The position numbers and the translations under genes are program-made. 19,850 bases of DNA from assembly GCA_947258835.1 (NCBI GenBank), contig CAMYJY010000023.1:1-19850 (forward strand), given 5' to 3'. Positions within the stretch are counted from its first letter, which is position 1, and the number at the start of each line of letters is the position of its first letter. The DNA is from an uncultured Pirellulales bacterium (lineage in GTDB: Bacteria; Planctomycetota; Planctomycetia; Pirellulales; Lacipirellulaceae). Under the pieces are notes generated by a model. That model did not search any database. It saw only the letters and a list, made by a program, of their open reading frames with translations, and had not been told where the DNA came from. Below are positions 7,577 to 13,941 of this stretch, in pieces.

Positions 7577-7714
7577 TATTTCTCAACGCGGGTCAAGATT
7601 TGCTGGCAGCTTCCGCTGAGGCCGGCAAACCATTACGATAGGCTACCCAGTTTTAGGCCATGGGGAAAGTGGCAACCTGCCGCTACGGAGTCGGGCACCG
7701 GAGAGATGGATACG

Positions 7715-7978
7715 ATGGATCAAGGTTATTCCAAACACCAGCAGCGGATTATCAAGAACTACTATGATAATCAGGGTGCTATTTCATTGCAGAGGTTGAG
7801 TGAATTGGTCACCGACCTCTACCTGGCCGAGGGCAAGACCCGTGCGACCAAGTGGAAGCAGGCCATCGCTGCCCTCAAAAAACTAGGAATCAGTGCTGCT
7901 CGCATTGACCATCTGCAGGCCCAAGACAATCCGGCTTTGTTGGCCCAGGTGGTGGAAGAGCTGATGGCGAAGCAATAA
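7715..7978 (+). CDS. small conserved hypothetical protein
   Basis: It encodes 87 residues from the ATG at 7715, nine bases after GGAGAG (7700-7705); the ATG at 7706 sits too close to that site. The product is hydrophilic and mostly helical (SKHQQRIIKNYYDN, LQRLSELVTDLYLAEG, KWKQAIAALKKLGI), without membrane segments or cysteines. Proteins with this KHQQ-IIxxYY pattern occur as uncharacterised short proteins in planctomycetes, as I recall; no function is known to me. It precedes the tandem terminator-like repeats and is divergent from the P-II gene. Confidence 0.7.
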   Translation: MDQGYSKHQQRIIKNYYDNQGAISLQRLSELVTDLYLAEGKTRATKWKQAIAALKKLGISAARIDHLQAQDNPALLAQVVEELMAKQ

Positions 7979-8234
7979 GGGCTGTTGATCCCAGCACCCT
8001 ACTGGAGGTGTCCAGCGGCCGGGACGGCTGGTAGTACCAGTCGGTTTTGGAACGTGCAGAAAAAGGGCTGATCCCGGCACCCTACTGGAGGTGTCCAGCG
8101 GCCGGGAAAGCTGGTAGCACCAGCCGGGTTTTGGAACGTGCAGAAAAAGGGCTGATCCCAGCACCCTACTGGAGGTGTCCAGCGGCCGGGAAAGCTGGTA
8201 GCACCAGCCGGGTTTTGGAACGTGCAGAAAAAGG
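7979..8234 (+). repeat. three tandem ~84-bp units, each with a terminator-like hairpin
   Basis: Units anchored on GATCCC start at 7987, 8070 and 8154 (spacings 83 and 84). The second and third are almost identical; the first differs at several positions. Each contains GCTGGT-AGC-ACCAGC, flanked by CCGG on both sides, and then TTTTGG, so it can fold as a stem followed by a short U-run. In unit 1 the stem changes (ACCAGT) keep pairing through a G-U wobble. The array lies between the small hypothetical gene and thyA, and the end of the third unit (CAGAAAAAGG) runs into the thyA start. Confidence 0.9.
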
Positions 8235-8236
8235 TT

Positions 8237-9031
8237 ATGCAACAGTACTTGGACCTCCTCGACCGCATTCTCACTACCGGCACTCCGAAGTCGGACCGTA
8301 CCGGTACGGGCACCCGTAGCGTATTTGGTCATCAGATGCGTTTTGATTTGGCGGAGGGTTTTCCGCTGCTCACGACCAAAAAGTTGCACTTGCGTTCGAT
8401 TATTTATGAGCTCTTGTGGATGTTGCGTGGGGAAACGAACATCAAGTTTTTACAGGAGAATCGGGTTACGATTTGGGACGAGTGGGCCGATGCCCAAGGC
8501 GAACTGGGGCCGGTCTATGGCAAGCAGTGGCGGAGTTGGGCAGCGCCCGATGGCCGCACGATTGATCAAATCCGTCAGGTGGTGGATGGTATCCGGCAAG
8601 ATCCTGATTCCCGCCGGTTACTGGTGAGTGCCTGGAATGTGGCTGAGGTTGCCCAGATGGCGCTGCCTCCCTGCCACTTGTTATTTCAGTTTTACGTGGC
8701 CGACGGAAAACTTTCTTGCCAGCTGTATCAGCGGAGTGCCGATGTGTTTTTGGGCGTGCCGTTCAACATCGCTTCCTATGCTTTATTAACGCGGATGGTG
8801 GCCCAAGTCACCGATCTCGCACCGGGCGAGTTTATTCATACACTTGGTGATGCCCACCTCTATGACAACCACGTCACCCAAGCTAGTCAGCAGCTGCAGC
8901 GCATGCCGCGTCCGCTACCCCACATGGAGCTGAATCCCCAAGTGCGGAGTCTCTCGGACTTTGTCTACGAGGATTTCACGCTTAGCAACTACGATCCGCA
9001 CCCGCACATCGCAGCCCCGGTCGCCGTCTAA
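8237..9031 (+). CDS. thyA: thymidylate synthase ThyA
   Basis: It encodes 264 residues, the same length as E. coli ThyA, when started at the ATG at 8237 (MQQYLDLLDRIL). The enzyme methylates dUMP to dTMP with methylene-tetrahydrofolate and yields dihydrofolate. Landmarks: DRTGTGT (folate/dUMP loop) at 20-26, GPVYGKQWR, the nucleophile Cys146 in LPPCH, QLYQRSADVFLGVPFNIASYA, and the terminal DPHPHIAAPVAV. A GTG at 8222 would add five residues. The AAAAAGG before the ATG is only two bases away, so initiation is not canonical. folA follows on the same strand after 71 bases, matching the functional coupling of the two enzymes. Confidence 0.97.
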   Translation: MQQYLDLLDRILTTGTPKSDRTGTGTRSVFGHQMRFDLAEGFPLLTTKKLHLRSIIYELLWMLRGETNIKFLQENRVTIWDEWADAQGELGPVYGKQWRSWAAPDGRTIDQIRQVVDGIRQDPDSRRLLVSAWNVAEVAQMALPPCHLLFQFYVADGKLSCQLYQRSADVFLGVPFNIASYALLTRMVAQVTDLAPGEFIHTLGDAHLYDNHVTQASQQLQRMPRPLPHMELNPQVRSLSDFVYEDFTLSNYDPHPHIAAPVAV

Positions 9032-9045
9032 CAGCAGCCCCAGCA

Positions 9046-9102
9046 AATCCCTAGCCCCTAATCCCTAGCCCCTAATCCCTAGCCCCTAGTCCCTCCCCCC
9101 CC
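9046..9102 (+). repeat. 14-bp tandem repeat plus C8 tract before folA
   Basis: AATCCCTAGCCCCT is repeated at 9046, 9060 and 9074, then a partial unit (AGTCCCT) at 9088 runs into eight C residues (9095-9102) directly before the folA ATG. The repeat fills the thyA-folA gap and leaves folA without a purine-rich ribosome binding site. Confidence 0.9.
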
Positions 9103-9606
9103 ATGTCCCTGTCGATTATCGTAGCGATTGCCGAAAATGGCGTGATTGGTCGGGAGGGCGATTTGCCTTGGCGGCTGGCGGCGGACCTGCGGCGGTTCAA
9201 GCGTCTCACGATGGGGTCGGCGCTGGTCATGGGCCGCAAGACATGGGATTCGATTGGACGTCCGCTGCCGGGGCGGACCTCGGTGGTGATTACCAGGCAA
9301 GCCGACTTTCAGCCCGGCTGGGACGAGGTGATCGTGGCCGCGAGCTGGCAGGAAGCGCTGGCGGGGGTGCCCGCAGGTCTGGACAGTTACGTGATTGGGG
9401 GCTCAAGTATTTATGCCTTGGCCCTACCTGATGCCCAGCGATTATTTTTGACGCGGGTGCATGCCGCCGTCGAGGGCGATACCTATTTCCCTGAATTTTC
9501 GCTCAAGCAGTGGGAAATGGTGGAAACAACACACCACCCGGCCGATGCTCAGAACGATTTCGACACGACTTTTGAGGTCTACCACCGTCAGCGAGTAGAT
9601 GACTAA
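9103..9606 (+). CDS. folA: dihydrofolate reductase FolA
   Basis: A 167-residue NADPH-dependent reductase that turns the dihydrofolate made by ThyA back into tetrahydrofolate. Landmarks: MSLSIIVAIAENGVIG, the Met20-loop equivalent GDLPWRLAADLRRFK with the catalytic acid Asp28, MGRKTWDSIGRPLPGR (NADPH phosphate site), VIGGSSIYALALP, and GDTYFPEF. The start follows directly on a C8 tract with no Shine-Dalgarno, so translation may depend on coupling to thyA or on leaderless-type initiation. The length is normal. Trimethoprim-resistant plasmid-type DHFR is unlikely, given the chromosomal pairing with thyA. Confidence 0.95.
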   Translation: MSLSIIVAIAENGVIGREGDLPWRLAADLRRFKRLTMGSALVMGRKTWDSIGRPLPGRTSVVITRQADFQPGWDEVIVAASWQEALAGVPAGLDSYVIGGSSIYALALPDAQRLFLTRVHAAVEGDTYFPEFSLKQWEMVETTHHPADAQNDFDTTFEVYHRQRVDD

Positions 9607-9789
9607 GAGCAAACCCGGTGTGCGGGCTCGTGCTGCTGAGAGGTTTTAGGGGGGGGGGCAAAGAGAAGACGGATGAACGCGGGTTGGACAGTCGGCCAAG
9701 AATCATCGGGGCAGGAATAATTCTTACCTTATTGAACCCGCGTTCATCCGTATCCTATTTGCTTGTTGTTGCTGTCGGTTAGGGCCTCA
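9607..9789 (+). repeat. 183-bp palindromic repeat, copy 1
   Basis: It starts GAGCAAACCCG, includes a small hairpin (CCCG / CGGG within GAGC / GCTC), and carries a 17-bp perfect inverted repeat: ACGGATGAACGCGGGTT (9669-9685) and its complement at 9735-9751. An inner AAGAAT / ATTCTT pair lies between. A G-run of about nine bases lies at 9650-9658. Because it begins just after the folA stop, the first hairpin may also end the folA transcript. Confidence 0.8.
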
Positions 9790-9972
9790 GAGCAAACCCG
9801 TGGTGCGGGCTCGTGCTGCTGAGATGCTTGCGGATGACAAATAGAACACGGATGAACGCGGGCCGAACGGCGAGCAGTAATCATTGGGGCAGGAACGATT
9901 AGTAGCTTACGTCCAACCCGCGCTCATCGGTGTCCTAGTTGTCTCCTGTTTTGTTGTTTTGTGGGGGTCCGG
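9790..9972 (+). repeat. 183-bp palindromic repeat, copy 2
   Basis: A diverged copy of 9607-9789. GAGCAAACCCGTGG at 9790 matches the first copy, and the long arms recur imperfectly (ACACGGATGAACGCGGG from 9846; AACCCGCGCTCATCGGTGT from 9915). The opening hairpin is longer here, because CTCAGAGCA pairs with TGCTGCTGAG. Tandem placement suggests duplication of a palindromic, MITE-like unit. The right-hand limit is approximate. Confidence 0.7.
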
Positions 9973-9990
9973 CGTGCTGTGGGTCTGGGG

Positions 9991-10103
9991 GAGGTCATAA
10001 GTCGCCCTCTGGGGCAAGATGGGACATGGGACCAACCTGTTCAGCGCGGGGCAAAAACGCTTTTTGACTGGATATCCCTGCACCCAGAGGGCGACTTAGA
10101 ACC
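9991..10103. repeat. long inverted repeat, MITE-like
   Basis: A 16-bp perfect pair, TAAGTCGCCCTCTGGG (9998-10013) and its complement at 10083-10098, extends outward through GAGGT / ACCTC with two mismatches. The ~70-base interior holds a smaller hairpin (CAAAAACGCTTTTTG). No transposase lies nearby. Confidence 0.8.
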
Positions 10104-10392
10104 TCCTGTTGCTTTCGTGCTGGCTGTTGCCGCGGCAAAAAGTTTTTTGCTGCTCGACTGCCAACGAAACAAACTTAGACCCTGTTTTGCGTTGCGGCAG
10201 GTAATTTGCGAAGAACCCCAACTATGCCTGACAAAAAAATATTTGCCTGACAGGGGAAGTCCTGGCCGACGCGCGCTGGCGTGGGGAAACCTGTCACGTT
10301 TGGGGGAAATACCTGACAGTGGCGGACGGGCGTCAGGGTCTTTTCATTGCTTCCAAGATGGGGGCTAAAAACCTTTGGGAGGGTGTTTCATT
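10104..10392. other. non-coding stretch
   Basis: No convincing gene. The frame open across 9961-10368 has no ribosome binding site, crosses the inverted repeat, and has no protein-like motif. Minor structure only: GCAAAAAGTTTTTTGC near 10135-10152 and several copies of a TGACAGG-like word in both orientations between about 10228 and 10320. Confidence 0.6.
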
Positions 10393-10547
10393 CACCGTCA
10401 TTCCCGCATCCTCTTCGTCATTCCCGCATCCTCTTCGTCATTCCCGCATCCTCACCGTCATTCCCGCATCCTCACCGTCATTCCCGCGCAGGCGGGAATC
10501 CAGTAGCAGTGCCAGTGGCCTAGATTCCCGCTTGCGCGGGAATGACG
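10393..10547. repeat. tandem REP half-sites followed by a complete REP-like pair
   Basis: CGTCATTCCCGCATCCTC-type 20-base units begin at 10396, 10416, 10436 and 10456. They lead into a complete left arm (10476-10503, with TTCCCGC / GCGGGAA) and a matching right arm in inverted orientation (10520-10547, ending GGGAATGACG). Each complete arm is itself a hairpin, and together they form a larger palindrome. The same element recurs at 19726. Such sequences are dispersed extragenic palindromes in many bacteria. Confidence 0.88.
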
Positions 10548-10629
10548 CAGGAGAGCGGCGCGAATCCAGCGCAGGGCTTGATGCAAACTTGCTTCTTTTC
10601 TTGTGGGAGAAGATCGTTACCAGCATTGG

Positions 10630-10744
10630 GTGCGCAGCACAGGAGGTGTATTCCTGAGCCGATTACCTCCTGTGCTGCGCACACCGACAATCGGCCGGCA
10701 GAGAATTACGCCATGGCCAAATCAACTCCGGCCGACTGTCGGTG
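10630..10744. repeat. two adjoining strong inverted repeats
   Basis: GTGCGCAGCACAGGAGGT (10630-10647) pairs perfectly with 10665-10682 around 17 bases. Directly joined to it, CACCGACA-AT-CGGCCGG (10682-10698) pairs with CCGGCCG-AC-TGTCGGTG (10728-10744). A direct repeat of ATCGTTACCAGC(A/G)TTGGGTG flanks the pair (from about 10613 and 10757). No coding sequence is evident here. Confidence 0.85.
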
Positions 10745-10864
10745 CCACCCGAGAAATCGTTACCAGCGTTGGGTGCCACCCGCGCATTTCACGGAACCGG
10801 GGCTATCGCCCACCGGCTCATTTGTGGAGAGGGTTGGTACCCGCTGTGCATGAAATCACTGCCG

Positions 10865-10894
10865 CTGCTCGGGCGCAACGTTCGCGCCGAGCAG
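10865..10894. repeat. hairpin downstream of the response-regulator gene
   Basis: CTGCTCG-G-GCGC pairs with GCGC-CGAGCAG across a short loop. It lies 45 bases beyond the stop of the minus-strand response regulator. There is no U-run on either strand, so it is either a U-less terminator or another palindromic repeat. Confidence 0.5.
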
Positions 10895-10938
10895 GATTGG
10901 GCCGGTCCCCGGCTGAGGCCGGATTCTGCCGTCTGCCT

Positions 10939-11649
10939 TTAGGCGCTCACAGGGACCTGGGTAAGCATGCCGTTTTGGCAGGCGTACTCATAGAGATCGG
11001 CCCGGTTGCGGGCGCCAATCTTCTTGGTCAGCCGAGAACGATACGTTTCAATCGTCTTGATGCTGAGAAACAACTCGTTGGCAATTCCCTGATTGGTCAG
11101 CCCGCGCGCAATGCGGACCAGAACCTCGCGTTCACGGGCGCTTAACTCATGACCGCGGTGGTGACCCGCGATGGACGGATGTCCCTGTTCACTGCGGAGG
11201 CTGACGGGCGATCCCAGGCGACTGATTTCCGAGATGCTGACGATTTGACGGCCAGCCGCGACTGCTTGGACGGCAGCGATGATCTCACAGCGGGATGCTT
11301 CTTTGACGATATAGCCTTTGACTCCAACTGCCAAAAACTGCTGCACGGAGATGGCACAATCTTTGGAGGTGAAGATCAAGAGCTCCAGCGCAGGGAGCTC
11401 TTGACGCAGCGCTAGCAAGTGCTCTAGGCAGCTAGGCTGCCGCAAGCCGAGGTCGACGATCACTACGTCGGGTTGGGTGCTGGTGATGGCCGGCTGGGCC
11501 GTGGGGAAGTCAACACTGTCACCGACGACCTCGATCGATTCGTCGGAATTCAATACTTTAGCAAGACCAGTACGAACAATATCGCTACTGTCGATAATAA
11601 ATACTTTGATAGGCACGGCAAGCTCGGGGCAAGAGGACTTGGAGGCCAA
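10939..11649 (-). CDS. NarL/FixJ-type response regulator (LuxR HTH)
   Basis: Up to 236 residues from a TTG at 11649; a GTG at 11616 (PIKVFIID) is a likely alternative, and neither has a good ribosome binding site. The N-terminal receiver has IIDSSD (Asp20 and Asp23 of the acidic pocket), phospho-acceptor Asp66 in VIVDLGLRQP, FTSKD (Ser/Thr switch) and VKEAS (conserved Lys). The C-terminal LuxR-type helix-turn-helix is ELSAREREVLVRIARGLTNQ, then IANELFLSIKTIETYRSRL. It should be a phosphorylation-controlled transcription factor. No sensor kinase is adjacent, so it is an orphan here. The split SulP transporter lies upstream on the same strand, 379 bases away, too far to assume an operon. Confidence 0.88.
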   Translation of the reverse strand: MASKSSCPELAVPIKVFIIDSSDIVRTGLAKVLNSDESIEVVGDSVDFPTAQPAITSTQPDVVIVDLGLRQPSCLEHLLALRQELPALELLIFTSKDCAISVQQFLAVGVKGYIVKEASRCEIIAAVQAVAAGRQIVSISEISRLGSPVSLRSEQGHPSIAGHHRGHELSAREREVLVRIARGLTNQGIANELFLSIKTIETYRSRLTKKIGARNRADLYEYACQNGMLTQVPVSA

Positions 11650-12028
11650 GGATCGTAAATTTTTGTTGCACGTCCCAAAATCGCTGGAGGTGGCAATCTT
11701 TTCCGACTGCCGGGCATCCTCAGTGCGATTCTGGGAGAGGCTTTTCGATGTTGTTTTCGATAATTAACAGATCCTTAGGGGTAGGGAAATACAGCGTGCT
11801 AGGAGAACAACCTCGGGCATTTTGAGTTCTGAACGTGGCAGCGCGAGGTACCGGGGTGCACTGACATAGCACCCCCCTAGAAATACGGGGACGTCGCCGA
11901 CCGTTCTAAAAACGCTCAAGCACTACAGGTATTTACCCGACAAATGACAGGATGCAAAATGGCAACATGCCTTCTCGGCAATTTAAGGCAAATTCGCCAC
12001 GGCATATTCGTTACCATCGGCACAACAG
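11650..12028. other. intergenic region between SulP and the response regulator
   Basis: No credible gene. It holds a hairpin at 11853-11875 (GGGGTGC / GCACCCC with a nine-base loop) and two similar words, TAGGGAAATAC (11782-11792) and TAGAAATAC (11878-11886). These could be the control region of the response regulator, but no promoter could be fixed by eye. Confidence 0.5.
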
Positions 12029-13120
12029 TTACCCAGCCGCTGAGATGCTGTTGGTTCGTCCTGTGGTTCGGAACCGTGTGTGCAGGGATTCCCAGTCAAT
12101 GATTAACTTTCCGCCGGTGTTTTCATGCTGCTTGGCCCAGTTCACCAGCAATTCCAGGCAAGCATGATCGATATAATCCAGATGCTCGAAGTCCACATGC
12201 AATTCTGCTTCGGGGGGAACTTTCTCTAATTCCAAAGCAATCAATGGCAAGCGAATAAATGTGGCGGCTCCGTACAGAGACAGGATTGCCGTATGTTCGG
12301 TTTCGTTTATCGCCAGTTTTGTTTCCAGATGAGAAAATGTGTAGAGGAGTTTTAAGGCTGCCAGGCCAATGCCGACGAGGACACCTGTCAATAAATCGGT
12401 GATCACAATGGTGGAGACGGTCACACCGTAAATTACCACCTCACTTTTGCCGTATGCGGCCAAGCGGCGGATGTCTTGGAAGTTCACAAGTTTCAATCCC
12501 GTATAGACCAAAATGGCTGCCAAGCAGGCCGTGGGGATTTGTCGCAACAGGAAGCCGAGAGAAGCCACAAAGATGAGTAACCACAGACCATGCAGAATCG
12601 CTGATGTGCGCGACTTGGCCCCCGCATGAATGTTCGCGGAGCTACGCACAATCACGCCGGTCATGGGCAAGGCCCCCAAGATACCACAGAGGATATTGCC
12701 AATGCCCTGGGCAAAGAGTTCACGGTCGTAGTTGGTCCGCTTGCCAGCTTGGAGCTGGTCCACGGCGGTCGCACAGAGCAAGGTCTCCGCACTGGCAATC
12801 AGGGCCACCAGGAGCGCCGTTTTTAGCAGTGTCCCCAAACCGGCGTCCAGGAGTACGTTCCAGGAGGGGAAGTGAATGCTGTCCCAAAGTTGATCCGGCA
12901 ACTCAACGTAGAGCACGGGCAGACAGAAAATCGTGGCCACCGCGGTCGCCACCAGGACCGCGATCAGTGGGCCGGGCAAAGTCCGTAGTTTTTGCGGCGC
13001 GAAGTGCCACAGAAAAATAATCGCCATCGACAACAAACCCACCAGCGCGGCCAGATGGTGATTTTTGAGCTGGTCGAGCAGGGCTTGCAGGGTGTTGACG
13101 GATTGGTCCTGGGCAGTCAC
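12029..13120 (-). CDS. SulP-family anion transporter, C-terminal half with STAS domain
   Basis: It encodes 363 residues from a GTG at 13120, whose bases overlap the TGA of the preceding half (GTGA). It begins with a hydrophilic stretch (to about residue 20), then HHLAALVGLL and further membrane segments. The SulP core signature is clear at ~108-178 (ASAETLLCATAVDQL, RTNYDRELFAQGIGN, GALPMTGVIVRSSANI). A C-terminal STAS domain spans ~275-348 (LHVDFEHLDYIDHACLELL). SulP proteins move sulfate, bicarbonate or related anions. The frame is open further upstream, but those residues (Arg/Pro-rich) look non-coding. Whether it is made as a separate chain, by frameshifting, or not at all is open. Confidence 0.8.
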   Translation of the reverse strand: MTAQDQSVNTLQALLDQLKNHHLAALVGLLSMAIIFLWHFAPQKLRTLPGPLIAVLVATAVATIFCLPVLYVELPDQLWDSIHFPSWNVLLDAGLGTLLKTALLVALIASAETLLCATAVDQLQAGKRTNYDRELFAQGIGNILCGILGALPMTGVIVRSSANIHAGAKSRTSAILHGLWLLIFVASLGFLLRQIPTACLAAILVYTGLKLVNFQDIRRLAAYGKSEVVIYGVTVSTIVITDLLTGVLVGIGLAALKLLYTFSHLETKLAINETEHTAILSLYGAATFIRLPLIALELEKVPPEAELHVDFEHLDYIDHACLELLVNWAKQHENTGGKLIIDWESLHTRFRTTGRTNSISAAG

Positions 13121-13887
13121 AGCGCACGGAGTTGGTCTTGCTCTTGGTCCAGCAGAAGTTCCGGGGAGGCCTCTAAATTTTTCACGATCTGCTGGAGTTG
13201 CTCTACGATCTTCCGTTGCTTGTTTTGGCAATCCAACAAAAATGATTGGGTGGCCTTCCTGTGCGCGGCGGTGTACTCGCGGCCGGGGGCATGGACATGG
13301 GGAAAGAATTTGCCGATGCGCTCTTGGAGATTCACTTGTTGGCAGTGCAGTTCTCCCACATGTTGCAACAGCTGTTTCAGGAATTTGCGGGATGCTTGGC
13401 CACGATTTTGTGGCAGTTTGAGCCCTTTTACGACGGCCTGAGGGATCGTGATCAGATTGCTGATGCCACTCCCCTTGGGTTTGTCATCGAACATCACGTG
13501 AAATTGGCTGGCAAATATCAGCATGCCAATCCCGGCCAACATTCCCTTGATCACTGCCGGGGAGACTGCGCGAAACCAAGGGCCGCAGCGGAGCACACCC
13601 GCCAGCATTTGGATGCTGCCGGCGAGTAGGACGATGATGCCCAAGGATTCCAGTCCCAAACGCTGCACAATGTCCAAGACCAGCACCGTCAGGCCCGCGG
13701 CAGGGCCACTCACCTGCAGGGGGCACCCGCCGATGAAACCGACCACGATGCCACCCACAATCCCGGTAATCAGGCCGGCGGCGACGGGCACACCGGAGGC
13801 GATGGCAATCCCCATGCAGAGTGGCAGTGCCACCAAGAACACGACGATCGATGCCATGAAGTCTTGCTTGAAGGTAGTTTGCGACAT
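13117..13887 (-). CDS. SulP-family anion transporter, N-terminal half with hydrophilic linker
   Basis: It encodes 256 residues. Residues ~8-155 are the first part of a SulP transporter: FLVALPLCMGIAIASG, the PLQVSGPAAGLTVLV block, and FRAVSPAVIKGMLAGIG followed by QFHVMFDDKPKGSG. From ~157 a polar, Gln/Lys/Glu-rich helical linker (FLKQLLQHVGELHCQQ, RKIVEQLQQIVKNLEA) runs to the stop, where most SulP proteins would go straight into the next membrane segment. The stop TGA overlaps the GTG of the second half by two bases within GTGA. Together the halves total ~619 residues, a full-length SulP. No Shine-Dalgarno is obvious before the ATG at 13887. No carbonic anhydrase gene, a common SulP neighbour, is seen. 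Confidence 0.8.
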   Translation of the reverse strand: MSQTTFKQDFMASIVVFLVALPLCMGIAIASGVPVAAGLITGIVGGIVVGFIGGCPLQVSGPAAGLTVLVLDIVQRLGLESLGIIVLLAGSIQMLAGVLRCGPWFRAVSPAVIKGMLAGIGMLIFASQFHVMFDDKPKGSGISNLITIPQAVVKGLKLPQNRGQASRKFLKQLLQHVGELHCQQVNLQERIGKFFPHVHAPGREYTAAHRKATQSFLLDCQNKQRKIVEQLQQIVKNLEASPELLLDQEQDQLRAL

Positions 13888-13941
13888 GTAGGGTTCTTTC
13901 TAGACCAGGAAGCAAGTGCACCAAGAGCGTTCATCATCTTG

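Noticed and set aside
8047..8319. Repetitive open frame across the 84-bp units
   Set aside because: The repeats are periodic at 84 bases (a multiple of three), which keeps any frame open. The hairpins and intergenic position indicate RNA or DNA function, not a repeat protein.
9961..10368. 135-residue frame in the repeat region
   Set aside because: It crosses the MITE-like inverted repeat and lacks a ribosome binding site and conserved-looking sequence.
10393..10492. Possible CRISPR array
   Set aside because: The 20-base units are direct tandem repeats with almost no spacer, continuous with a REP-like palindrome, and no cas gene is present.
10603..11145. 180-residue plus-strand frame overlapping the response regulator
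   Set aside because: The first half is palindromic repeat DNA and the second half is antisense to the response-regulator gene.
13484..13924. 146-residue minus-strand frame over the SulP N-terminal half
   Set aside because: It overlaps the SulP coding frame on the same strand, and the SulP frame is the one with clear membrane segments and motifs.
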